DNA of 20,938 nucleotides from the NCBI GenBank assembly GCA_963922415.1, contig CAWUIP010000055.1, positions 1-20,938 of the forward strand, in the 5' to 3' direction. Of the stretch, positions 1-6,785 are shown in pieces. The DNA comes from Aliishimia sp963922415. GTDB taxonomy: Bacteria; Pseudomonadota; Alphaproteobacteria; Rhodobacterales; Rhodobacteraceae. Below the pieces are notes generated by a model. The model had not been told where the DNA came from. It saw only the letters and a program-made list of their open reading frames with translations, and made no database searches. Numbering within the stretch: the first letter of the stretch is position 1; every line of letters begins with the position of its first letter. The translations under genes were made by a program, and so were the position numbers.

Positions 1-2
1 AG

Positions 3-2486
3 GTGCAGGATATGGTCGACCGCCTGATGGCGATGGAGGAGGGCACGCGCGGCTATCTTCTGGCGCCGATCATCCGCGACCGCAAAGGCGAGTACAAAAA
101 AGAGTTCCTGGAGCTGCGCAAGCAGGGCTTTCAGCGGGTGAAGGTGGATGGGGAGTTCTATGAACTCGACACGCCGCCCGTCCTCGACAAGAAATTCCGC
201 CATGACATCGACGTGGTTGTGGACCGGCTGATCATCAAAGAGGGGCTGGAGACGCGGCTGGCCGACAGTCTCCGCACCGCCCTTGATCTGGCCGACGGTA
301 TCGCGGTGTTTGAAACGGCCCCGAGCGAGGGGGAGCCGGAGCGGACCATCTTCTCCGAAAAGTTCGCCTGCCCGGAGTCTGGGTTCACGATCCCCGAGAT
401 TGAGCCGCGGCTGTTCTCCTTTAACGCGCCGTTTGGGGCCTGCCCGGATTGTGACGGGTTGGGGGTGGAACTGTTCTTTGACGAACGCCTGGTCGTGCCG
501 GATGTGACGCTGAAGGTCTATGATGGGGCGCTGGCCCCCTGGCGGAAGGGCAAGAGCCCCTATTTCCTGCAAACGATTGAGGCCATTGCCAAGCATTACG
601 AATTCAACAAGAACGCCAAGTGGAAGGACCTGCCGGCCCATGTGCAGCAGGTGTTTCTGTATGGCTCTGGCGACGAGGAAATCCAGTTCCGTTATGACGA
701 AGGCGGGCGCGTCTACCAGGTCAGCCGGGTCTTCGAGGGCGTGATCCCCAACATGGAACGGCGCTATCGCGAGACCGATAGCAATTGGATCCGCGAGGAG
801 TTTGAGCGTTACCAGAACAACCGCCCCTGCGGGACCTGCGGCGGCTACCGGCTGCGGCAAGAAGCTTTGGCAGTGAAGATCGGCCCCGCAGATGGCGCCC
901 CGGAAGAGCGGCTGCATGTGGGCCAAATCGTAGAGATGTCGATCCGCGAAGCCTATGACTGGTGTCAGCGCGTGCCGGAGTATCTGACGGACCAGAAGAA
1001 CGAGATTGCGCGGGCGATTTTGAAGGAAATCCGCGAGCGCCTTGGATTCTTGAATAATGTTGGTTTGGAATATCTTACACTGTCGCGCTCAAGTGGTACA
1101 TTAAGTGGTGGCGAAAGCCAGCGTATCCGCCTAGCCAGCCAAATCGGCTCTGGCCTGACCGGTGTTCTCTATGTGCTGGATGAGCCCTCCATCGGGCTCC
1201 ACCAGCGGGACAATGACCGGCTTTTGGGCACGCTGAAAAGCCTGCGGGACCAGGGCAATACGGTGATCGTGGTCGAGCATGACGAAGAGGCGATCCGCGA
1301 GGCGGATTATGTCTTCGACATCGGGCCGGGCGCAGGCGTGCATGGCGGGCAGGTGGTGGCCCATGGCACCCCGCAGGCCGTCGCGACCCACCCCGAAAGC
1401 ATGACCGGCAAGTACCTGTCGGGTGCGAAAGAGATCCCGGTTCCAGCGACGCGGCGCAAGGGCAATAAGAAAAAGATCACCGTCAAGAAAGCCACCGGCA
1501 ACAACCTGCAGAACGTCACAGTGGATTTCCCGCTGGGCAAATTTGTCTGCGTCACGGGCGTGTCGGGCGGCGGCAAGTCGACCTTGACGATTGAGACCCT
1601 GTTTAAGACCGCCTCCATGCAGCTGAACGGCGCGCGGCAGACGCCCGCACCGTGTGAGACGATCAAGGGGCTGGAACATCTTGATAAGGTCATCGACATC
1701 GATCAGCGCCCCATTGGGCGCACGCCGCGCTCCAACCCGGCAACGTACACCGGAGCGTTCACACCGATCCGCGACTGGTTTGCGGGGCTGCCCGAGGCTA
1801 AGGCGCGCGGCTACAAGCCGGGGCGTTTTTCCTTTAACGTCAAGGGTGGCCGCTGCGAGGCGTGCCAGGGCGACGGCGTCATCAAGATTGAGATGCACTT
1901 CCTGCCGGATGTTTATGTGGAATGCGAAACCTGCAAGGGGGCGCGCTACAATCGCGAGACACTAGAGATCAAGTTTAAGGGCAAAAGCATCGCGGATGTC
2001 CTTGATATGACAGTGGAAGATGCGCAGGAGTTCTTCTCGGCGGTGCCGTCGATCCGCGAAAAGATGGATGCGCTGATGCGGGTCGGTCTGGGCTATATCA
2101 AGGTGGGCCAGCAGGCGACGACCCTGTCGGGCGGTGAGGCGCAGCGGGTGAAACTGTCGAAGGAACTCTCAAAACGCTCGACCGGTCGGACGCTCTACAT
2201 CTTGGACGAACCGACCACAGGCTTACACTTTGAAGATGTGCGTAAGCTCTTGGAAGTGCTTCACGAATTGGTGGACCAAGGCAATTCGGTCATCGTGATC
2301 GAACACAACCTAGATGTGATCAAAACCGCAGACCACATCATCGATATCGGCCCCGAAGGTGGCGATGGCGGCGGTAAGATCGTGGCTGAGGGCACGCCGG
2401 AAGAGGTCGCAAACGAACCGCGCTCTCACACAGGGCGGTATCTCAAGCCGATGCTTGAGCCGAAAAAACGTGTCGCGGCGGAGTAA
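3..2486 (+). CDS. uvrA: UvrABC excinuclease subunit A (5'-truncated by window edge)
   Basis: UvrA is the damage-sensing ATPase of nucleotide excision repair; it loads UvrB on damaged DNA in the cytoplasm. About 827 residues are visible against roughly 940-960 for the family, so some 120-130 N-terminal residues, including the first Walker A, lie upstream; the first codon here is not the true start. Seen in order: the first zinc region (near residue 120-150, FACPESG then ACPDCDGLG), ABC signature TLSGGESQR (about 366), Walker B YVLDEPSIGLHQ (about 390), second Walker A GVSGGGKST (about 520), the second zinc hairpin CEACQGDG...CETCKG (about 618-647), signature TTLSGGEAQR (about 706) and Walker B LYILDEPTTGLH (about 731). 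The first zinc motif has Ser where E. coli UvrA has its second Cys. It ends 4 bp before the oppositely oriented Hint gene. Identity is certain. Confidence 0.98.
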   Translation: MQDMVDRLMAMEEGTRGYLLAPIIRDRKGEYKKEFLELRKQGFQRVKVDGEFYELDTPPVLDKKFRHDIDVVVDRLIIKEGLETRLADSLRTALDLADGIAVFETAPSEGEPERTIFSEKFACPESGFTIPEIEPRLFSFNAPFGACPDCDGLGVELFFDERLVVPDVTLKVYDGALAPWRKGKSPYFLQTIEAIAKHYEFNKNAKWKDLPAHVQQVFLYGSGDEEIQFRYDEGGRVYQVSRVFEGVIPNMERRYRETDSNWIREEFERYQNNRPCGTCGGYRLRQEALAVKIGPADGAPEERLHVGQIVEMSIREAYDWCQRVPEYLTDQKNEIARAILKEIRERLGFLNNVGLEYLTLSRSSGTLSGGESQRIRLASQIGSGLTGVLYVLDEPSIGLHQRDNDRLLGTLKSLRDQGNTVIVVEHDEEAIREADYVFDIGPGAGVHGGQVVAHGTPQAVATHPESMTGKYLSGAKEIPVPATRRKGNKKKITVKKATGNNLQNVTVDFPLGKFVCVTGVSGGGKSTLTIETLFKTASMQLNGARQTPAPCETIKGLEHLDKVIDIDQRPIGRTPRSNPATYTGAFTPIRDWFAGLPEAKARGYKPGRFSFNVKGGRCEACQGDGVIKIEMHFLPDVYVECETCKGARYNRETLEIKFKGKSIADVLDMTVEDAQEFFSAVPSIREKMDALMRVGLGYIKVGQQATTLSGGEAQRVKLSKELSKRSTGRTLYILDEPTTGLHFEDVRKLLEVLHELVDQGNSVIVIEHNLDVIKTADHIIDIGPEGGDGGGKIVAEGTPEEVANEPRSHTGRYLKPMLEPKKRVAAE

Positions 2487-2499
2487 CCCGCTACGCCGC
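2475..2499. terminator. Hairpin at the uvrA / Hint-gene convergent junction
   Basis: GCGGCG (2475-2480) pairs with CGCCGC (2494-2499), extended by AG/CT after one mismatch, with a 7-nt loop spanning both stop codons. On the - strand six T residues (complement of 2463-2468) follow the stem after about six bases, so it could terminate the Hint-gene transcript inside the end of uvrA. On the + strand no T run follows. Function is inferred. Confidence 0.4.
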
Positions 2500-4077
2500 A
2501 ATCCGTTCCAAGAGCGCGGGCACCTCAAAGGCGCGCAAAGATAGTCGTGCCGCGGGGCCGTACGCTTCCAGGTCGTGATCCAGCATGGGAAAGAGGCGGA
2601 CCATTTCGGCGCGCGTGTCGGCGTCAAAACCCACCAAGGTTTGCGGTCCCGGATGGTAACTTTCCGAGATCAGGCCGTCGCTTTGCAGCATTTGGTGCCG
2701 GTCCAGAAGGATGTGGAAATAGGTCACCCAGCGTCGGTCCGCGTCCCATTTTATTGTTCGGTGGTTGACCAGTTCTTTGGCCGCGACAAGCACCTCGGGT
2801 TCACCAAAGAGCAGTTCGGCCCAGATGTCGCGCACCAAGATGCGGTGGTTCTGGGACACAATCACATCGCGGGCCGCGCCAAAGGTCCCGGCGCAGATGC
2901 GCACAGGCACATCTGGCCCAGTTGCGGCAACCCGCGTGCTGCCGATCCAGCGGATGGGAACTGCGCCGTCGTCAAGGGTCGTGACCAGATCGCCAACACG
3001 AAGCCTTTCGATCGCCCGTGGGCCCTTAGGTGTGTCGATCCGGGTCCCCCCTGCAAAACAGGGGGTTTGGGTGATTTCAACCAGCGCCGTGTCGGTGTTC
3101 CCGGCGGTGTCCTGGATCGAATAATTGAAATAGACTGTTTCAGCGTCGCTATCGCCCACCACCGTGAAGGTGCCATCGGCGTTGAGCGCCACGGTCTGAC
3201 CGGTGCCCAGTGGGATTGGCACGCCGACAACAGCGGTTTGCCCGTTGATATGGGTGATCGAGAGTGTGCCGCCGGTGGAGCTGTCATTGTCCAGAACGTC
3301 TACGATTTTCGTGTCGTTGTTGCCCAAGGCGACCGTGTCGTCATTGGCGATGATCGTCGATTGGATCGAGCCGCCCGCGATCAAAAGATTGGTGTCATAG
3401 CCCGAGTCCGACACGTCCGCGACGCCGATTTTCAGCGTATTGGTCCCCGGTGTCACCGGCGCCACGAAGGTCAACGTGATGGTGAACCCGTCCATCTCGG
3501 TGTTGAACTGGTCGCTGGTGTTGTCGTTGTAGAGGTTCGGCGTCGAGGCCCCGTTGATGTTCCCAACGGATGCGGTGCCTGAGCCGACCGAGACCTGCGC
3601 CTCGACCCCGTTGACCCAGACGCCAACGGTGTCCAAGAACTGCGAGTTGACCCATTCGGGATACTCTTCCGAGGCGATGACAAAATCGATGGTGATCGTG
3701 TCGCCGACGGGCTCAAACTCGATCTCTAGAAAGGCTGCGTCGTTGGTATTGGTGCCTGCAAGCGCGTTGAAGTCGGCATCATTGTTGACGCCGTTTGTGT
3801 TGGTGCCTGTATTGCCCGCCGTATTGGTGTTCAGCGTGCCGCTGTTATTGGTGAAATCCTCGACCAGACCAGTGGACAGGATAACGCCTGTGTCGCCCGG
3901 GGTCGCTTCCTCGGAAATCGTATCGCCATCGGTATAGATCCCGACAGAGCGTGGATCGCCAAAGAACGTCGCGCTGGTGATGTTGATCGAGCTGTCAAAG
4001 ATCTCTGTCGCGAGATCCATCGCGTCGATGGTCCCGCTGTCGAGCGTGGTAATCGGCAGCTCTGTCGCTGTAGGCAT
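2491..4077 (-). CDS. Choice-of-anchor L / Hint domain surface protein
   Basis: A 528-residue acidic, Thr/Asn/Asp-rich, cysteine-poor protein of the secreted or cell-surface type. Residues about 30-235 look like a choice-of-anchor L domain (FVIASEEYPEW at 132-142, then a beta-rich stretch ending near the SIQSTI segment). Residues about 243-337 resemble a cadherin/VCBS-like beta module (IANDDTVAL, VLDNDSSTGG, LNADGTFTVVGD). From Cys340 the sequence CFAGGTRIDTPKG opens a Hint_2 domain, with IERLRVGDLV, the SQNHRILVRD block (His411) and HILLDRHQML (about 455-464). Known Hint domains cleave the chain just before the first Cys; whether this one does is inferred. No classical N-terminal signal peptide is visible, which fits type I export or another leaderless route. 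It stands alone, with its own upstream region; composition is slightly AT-richer than its neighbours. Confidence 0.85.
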   Translation of the reverse strand: MPTATELPITTLDSGTIDAMDLATEIFDSSINITSATFFGDPRSVGIYTDGDTISEEATPGDTGVILSTGLVEDFTNNSGTLNTNTAGNTGTNTNGVNNDADFNALAGTNTNDAAFLEIEFEPVGDTITIDFVIASEEYPEWVNSQFLDTVGVWVNGVEAQVSVGSGTASVGNINGASTPNLYNDNTSDQFNTEMDGFTITLTFVAPVTPGTNTLKIGVADVSDSGYDTNLLIAGGSIQSTIIANDDTVALGNNDTKIVDVLDNDSSTGGTLSITHINGQTAVVGVPIPLGTGQTVALNADGTFTVVGDSDAETVYFNYSIQDTAGNTDTALVEITQTPCFAGGTRIDTPKGPRAIERLRVGDLVTTLDDGAVPIRWIGSTRVAATGPDVPVRICAGTFGAARDVIVSQNHRILVRDIWAELLFGEPEVLVAAKELVNHRTIKWDADRRWVTYFHILLDRHQMLQSDGLISESYHPGPQTLVGFDADTRAEMVRLFPMLDHDLEAYGPAARLSLRAFEVPALLERIAA

Positions 4078-4165
4078 GAAGATACGGTCCTGTCGCGCGT
4101 GTTTTGTTGCGCTAAGGTCTCAAGCCGGTGCGGCGATATCTGGGGCCGAGGGGGGCAATTTTGTG

Positions 4166-4185
4166 AACAATCGGCCACGATTGTT
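4166..4185. promoter_or_regulatory. 20-bp inverted repeat upstream of the Hint gene
   Basis: AACAATCG (4166-4173) and CGATTGTT (4178-4185) form perfect 8-bp arms around a 4-bp spacer, about 90 bp upstream of the Hint gene start on the - strand. The size and symmetry suit a dimeric repressor or activator. The rest of the 4078-4299 gap holds no supportable gene; it must carry the Hint promoter and the 3' end of the mmsB transcript. Confidence 0.35.
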
Positions 4186-4257
4186 TCCGAAAACCGCGCA
4201 TGCGGCGGCCCGGATTTTCGCAGTAGGGCAGGGCTTTTCCAGGAACTGGCAGAGGTT

Positions 4258-4274
4258 GGGCGCCCGGGGCGCCC
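4258..4274 (-). terminator. GC-rich hairpin after mmsB
   Basis: GGGCGCC (4258-4264) and GGCGCCC (4268-4274) form a 7-bp all-GC stem with a 3-nt loop, 25 bp beyond the mmsB stop. No T run follows on the - strand, so it may protect the 3' end or assist termination and is not a textbook intrinsic terminator. Confidence 0.4.
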
Positions 4275-4299
4275 GTAATTTTGCCGTACTTGGAGAGGG

Positions 4300-5178
4300 T
4301 TAGCCCTGGTCGCGACTACGCGCGGCAAAGCGTGGCAGCATCGCGGAAAAGTCGCGACCCTCACCGCCTTCGGCCTCGACAAATTGTTTGTAAAGCGCAA
4401 GCGCCTGCGCGCCCATGGGCGTGTCGGCATCCGCCGCTTCAGCCGCTTGTTGGCTGAGGCCCAGGTCCTTGACCATCAACTCGGACGCAAATCCGGGCGT
4501 ATAGTCGTTGTCGGCGGGGCTTTGCGGGCCGATGCCGGGGGCCGGGCAGTAGGCGTTCATCGACCAGCTATAGCCCGAGGAGGTGGAGACCACGTCAAAC
4601 ATCTTTTGCCGGTCGAGCCCCAGCTTGTCAGCGAGCGCGAAGGCCTCGCAGGTGGCGATCATGGTCACGCCTAGGATCATGTTGTTGCAAATCTTCGCCG
4701 CTTGGCCCGCGCCCGCATCGCCGCAATGGACAGCCTTTTGGCCCATGATTTCAAAGAGCGGCTTGGCCTTGGCAAAGGCGTCCGTGCTGCCACCGGCCAT
4801 AAAGGTCAGCGTGCCTGCTGCCGCTCCGCCGATCCCGCCCGACACGGGCGCATCAACGGCCAAAAGGCCAGCAGCCTCTGCTTCGGCGGCCACGGCGCGG
4901 GCGCTTTCCACGTCTACGGTCGAGCAGTCGATAAGGGCCGCGCCCTTTGCCATGGCCGGGATCACCTCTGCCGCAACAGCGCGCAGGATCGCGCCATTGG
5001 GGAGCATGGTGATGACCACTTCTGCGTCCGCAACCGCCTCGGCAGCCGTGGCAACCGAGGTCACGCCGGTGGCTGTCGTCCCCGCGACGTCATATCCCGC
5101 CACCGCGTGGCCCGCAGCAGCCAGATTGGCCGCCATCGGCGCGCCCATGTTTCCCAGTCCGATGAACCCGATTTTCAT
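4300..5178 (-). CDS. mmsB: 3-hydroxyisobutyrate dehydrogenase
   Basis: Oxidises 3-hydroxyisobutyrate to methylmalonate semialdehyde with NAD+, a late step of valine breakdown in the cytoplasm. The 292-residue product matches the family length. Visible: the Rossmann loop GFIGLGNMG (4-12), the DCSTVD segment (84-89), the substrate loop DAPVSGG (109-115), and the catalytic Lys162 in GAGQAAKICNN. The start at 5178 is chosen because it gives the canonical MKIGFIGLGNMG N-terminus; longer in-frame extensions would add about 32 unrelated residues. Its ATG overlaps the stop of the upstream hydrolase gene by 4 bases (ATGA), so translation is probably coupled. Last gene of the operon; a hairpin follows. 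The next step of the pathway is catalysed by mmsA, which lies 3.4 kb away in a separate transcript. Confidence 0.95.
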   Translation of the reverse strand: MKIGFIGLGNMGAPMAANLAAAGHAVAGYDVAGTTATGVTSVATAAEAVADAEVVITMLPNGAILRAVAAEVIPAMAKGAALIDCSTVDVESARAVAAEAEAAGLLAVDAPVSGGIGGAAAGTLTFMAGGSTDAFAKAKPLFEIMGQKAVHCGDAGAGQAAKICNNMILGVTMIATCEAFALADKLGLDRQKMFDVVSTSSGYSWSMNAYCPAPGIGPQSPADNDYTPGFASELMVKDLGLSQQAAEAADADTPMGAQALALYKQFVEAEGGEGRDFSAMLPRFAARSRDQG

Positions 5179-6215
5179 GCCTGCTCTCCTCCCAGTTTCA
5201 GCGCGTTCTCGCCCAAGGGGCGCAGCATTTTGGCGACAGCCGCGATGGGCACGGTGCCATCGGCATATTGCCATGCCGGATTGCGGTCCTTGTCAATGAT
5301 CTGCGCGCGGATGCCTTCGAGGAAGTCGCCATGCTCCATCGCGCGGAAGGTGAACCGGTATTCCAGGTCCAGCGCCTTTTCGATACTCAGCGACGGGCCG
5401 CGTAGCCGGTGTACGGTCTCAATGGCAACGGCCATCGACAGAGGCGCATTGCGGCCCATCTTCTTGAGCGCGTCTTGGGCGAGGGGCCCGCCATCGTTGC
5501 GCAGGTCCGTCAGGATATCGCCGAGCGCTTCGCCGGAAAAGAGCCGGTCGATCTCGGCCTGGTTGGTCTTAAGCGTGCCGGGAGGCGGCGTTTCGGGGCG
5601 CAGCGTGTCGGCGTCGCCTGTCGACTCCAGTGTGGTAATCGCATCTGGCCAGCGCGCTTCGGGCAGGAAGAGATCGGCAAAGCCCGCGTGGATCGCATCC
5701 TCGGGGCCCATCCGCGTGGCAGTGGTGCCGAGGTATTCGCCCAATCGCCCCGGTGCCAAGGCCAGCATCAGGGATCCGCCCACATCGGGCACCAGCCCGA
5801 TCCCACATTCCGGCATCGCGATTTGCGCGCTTTCGCCCACAACCCGGTGCGAGCCGTGACAGCCAATGCCCACGCCACCGCCCATGGTGAAACCCTGCAG
5901 AAAGCTGACCACGGGCTTGGGGTAGGAGAAGATCTTGGCGTTCAGCCGGTATTCATCCGCCCAAAAGGTCTGGCCATAGGCAAAGTCGCCCTGGGTGCCG
6001 GTCTCGTACAGCTCGGCAATATCCCCGCCCGAGCAAAACGCCCGGTCACCTTCGGCATCGAGCACAATCAGCTTCACCGCGTCGTCGTTTTGCCAGGCGT
6101 CAAACGCGCGCTCAATCGCCAGACACATGTCGTAGGTCATCGCATTGAGCGCCTGCGGACGCGTCAGCGTGATGCGCCCAGCTTGGCCGGTGGTTCGGAT
6201 GGAGATGTCAGTCAT
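5175..6215 (-). CDS. 3-hydroxyisobutyryl-CoA hydrolase (HIBCH-type crotonase)
   Basis: A crotonase-fold enzyme expected to hydrolyse 3-hydroxyisobutyryl-CoA to free 3-hydroxyisobutyrate, supplying MmsB. The 346 residues exceed simple enoyl-CoA hydratases (about 260) and fit the HIBCH branch. Oxyanion-hole segments are FCSGGDIAELY (60-70) and GFTMGGGVGIG (108-118). The HIBCH signature AMPECGIGLVPDVGGS (133-148) carries the two acidic residues Glu136 and Asp144 at the positions used by HIBCH. The family is often annotated simply as enoyl-CoA hydratase/isomerase; hydration of methacrylyl-CoA by the same protein cannot be excluded but the signature favours the hydrolase. It starts 4 bp after the small membrane-protein gene and overlaps mmsB by 4 bp. 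Confidence 0.9.
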   Translation of the reverse strand: MTDISIRTTGQAGRITLTRPQALNAMTYDMCLAIERAFDAWQNDDAVKLIVLDAEGDRAFCSGGDIAELYETGTQGDFAYGQTFWADEYRLNAKIFSYPKPVVSFLQGFTMGGGVGIGCHGSHRVVGESAQIAMPECGIGLVPDVGGSLMLALAPGRLGEYLGTTATRMGPEDAIHAGFADLFLPEARWPDAITTLESTGDADTLRPETPPPGTLKTNQAEIDRLFSGEALGDILTDLRNDGGPLAQDALKKMGRNAPLSMAVAIETVHRLRGPSLSIEKALDLEYRFTFRAMEHGDFLEGIRAQIIDKDRNPAWQYADGTVPIAAVAKMLRPLGENALKLGGEQA

Positions 6216-6219
6216 TTGG

Positions 6220-6609
6220 TCATTTCTTTAGCAGCGTATCCAGTGTTGCGCACCGCATTTCCGCGCGCCGCGTATCGTTGCGGACGAAGATATTCAAATG
6301 GTCGCGAAAGGCACGCCAGAACCAGATCAATGTCGCCCAAGCGCCTGCCAGGAGGGCCAGAGCGACGAGCGTCCCAACAACGCCCAGGCCTGGCCCCAAT
6401 ACAATCGTCCCGCCGAGGAGGAGAAAGTAAAATCCCATGAAACCAAGCACGCTAGGCAGAAGGACCCAGATGAAGAGGGATGGCATCAAGAGGGGCCCAA
6501 TTGCAGGGCTTTCCAGCGAAAAGCGCAGCAAATCGCGCTCATGCAGGCGCGGAAGCCAACACAGCGCGTCCAAAACTCGCTGCATCGGCGGTCTCCGTGT
6601 GGCTGCCAT
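6220..6609 (-). CDS. Small membrane protein in the valine operon, unknown function
   Basis: A 129-residue protein whose family I do not recognise. The N-terminal 35 residues are polar and Arg-rich (LPRLHERDLLRFSLES). Two hydrophobic blocks follow: about 36-70 (GPLLMPSLFIWVLLPSVLG onward, possibly one long or two short helices) and about 75-97 (VGTLVALALLAGAWATLIWF). A cationic tail (RAFRDHLNIFVRNDTRRAEMR) closes it. The ATG at 6609 shares its A with the stop of the preceding 58-codon gene (TGATG); a GTG directly in front gives a one-residue longer alternative. The stop lies 4 bp before the hydrolase gene. The tight spacing makes it a genuine operon member, but nothing in the sequence ties it to an enzymatic step. 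Confidence 0.75.
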   Translation of the reverse strand: MAATRRPPMQRVLDALCWLPRLHERDLLRFSLESPAIGPLLMPSLFIWVLLPSVLGFMGFYFLLLGGTIVLGPGLGVVGTLVALALLAGAWATLIWFWRAFRDHLNIFVRNDTRRAEMRCATLDTLLKK

Positions 6610-6785
6610 CACGTCCCCGCCTGAGCTCGTCTCAGGCGTCGCCCGACCTCCTCCCGGAGGGCGACTTGCGATGCCCCAAAGAGCGGCAGCGTTGCGCCGT
6701 TGACAAGATCACGCGCCGCACGCGCCCTACACATGCCCTCCAGGTCGGTCGTCGCCTGAGACATATGCGATGGGGCTTGCTTCAT
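6609..6785 (-). CDS. 58-residue small ORF bridging the dehydrogenase and membrane-protein genes
   Basis: Found by reading the 169-bp stretch between two larger genes. The ATG (6785-6783) overlaps the dehydrogenase TGA by 4 bases (ATGA), with the purine-rich sequence GAAGGCGGC just upstream. The stop (6611-6609) shares one base with the ATG of the membrane-protein gene (TGATG). The product begins MKQAPSHMSQATTDLEGM and ends GRRLRRAQAGT; it is soluble and basic, with an apparently amphipathic C-terminal helix (SQVALREEVGRRLRRAQ). Third codon positions are about 70% G/C by eye, as in coding DNA here. An in-frame ATG at 6764 would give 51 residues. I recognise no family. Its last third overlaps two hairpins that may gate the next gene. 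The alternative is a non-coding regulated spacer; the double overlap favours a gene. Confidence 0.6.
   Translation of the reverse strand: MKQAPSHMSQATTDLEGMCRARAARDLVNGATLPLFGASQVALREEVGRRLRRAQAGT
6618..6638 (-). promoter_or_regulatory. Hairpin covering the ribosome-binding region of the small membrane-protein gene
   Basis: CGCCTGAG (6618-6625) and CTCAGGCG (6631-6638) are perfect 8-bp arms with a 5-nt loop. In the - strand mRNA the second arm ends 8 nt before the ATG at 6609, so the stem holds the purine-rich leader. Ribosomes finishing the 58-codon ORF would melt it. A third copy of the arm, CGCCTGAGAC, lies at 6753-6762 near the head of the small ORF and could pair instead with GTCTCAGGCG (6629-6638). 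Confidence 0.45.
6638..6665 (-). promoter_or_regulatory. Second hairpin within the 58-codon ORF
   Basis: GTCGC (6638-6642) pairs with GCGAC (6661-6665), and CCTCC (6647-6651) with GGAGG (6656-6660), giving a 10-bp two-part stem with a 4-nt loop and a one-sided bulge. It abuts the hairpin at 6618-6638. The - strand also exposes GGGAGGAGG here, which resembles a ribosome-binding site, but no start codon follows at a useful distance. Confidence 0.35.

Noticed and set aside
1131..1898. Long open frame of about 255 codons on the - strand inside uvrA
   Set aside because: It lies wholly antisense to well-conserved UvrA domains, and its product is low-complexity without recognisable motifs; high-GC genes commonly leave such frames open.
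2575..3582. 335-codon + strand frame opposite the Hint gene
   Set aside because: The - strand frame encodes clear choice-of-anchor L and Hint domains; this is its mirror, with no ribosome-binding site or domain.
4702..6440. Two long + strand frames opposite mmsB and the hydrolase gene
   Set aside because: Antisense to two confidently identified enzymes; products look like GC-rich shadow translations.
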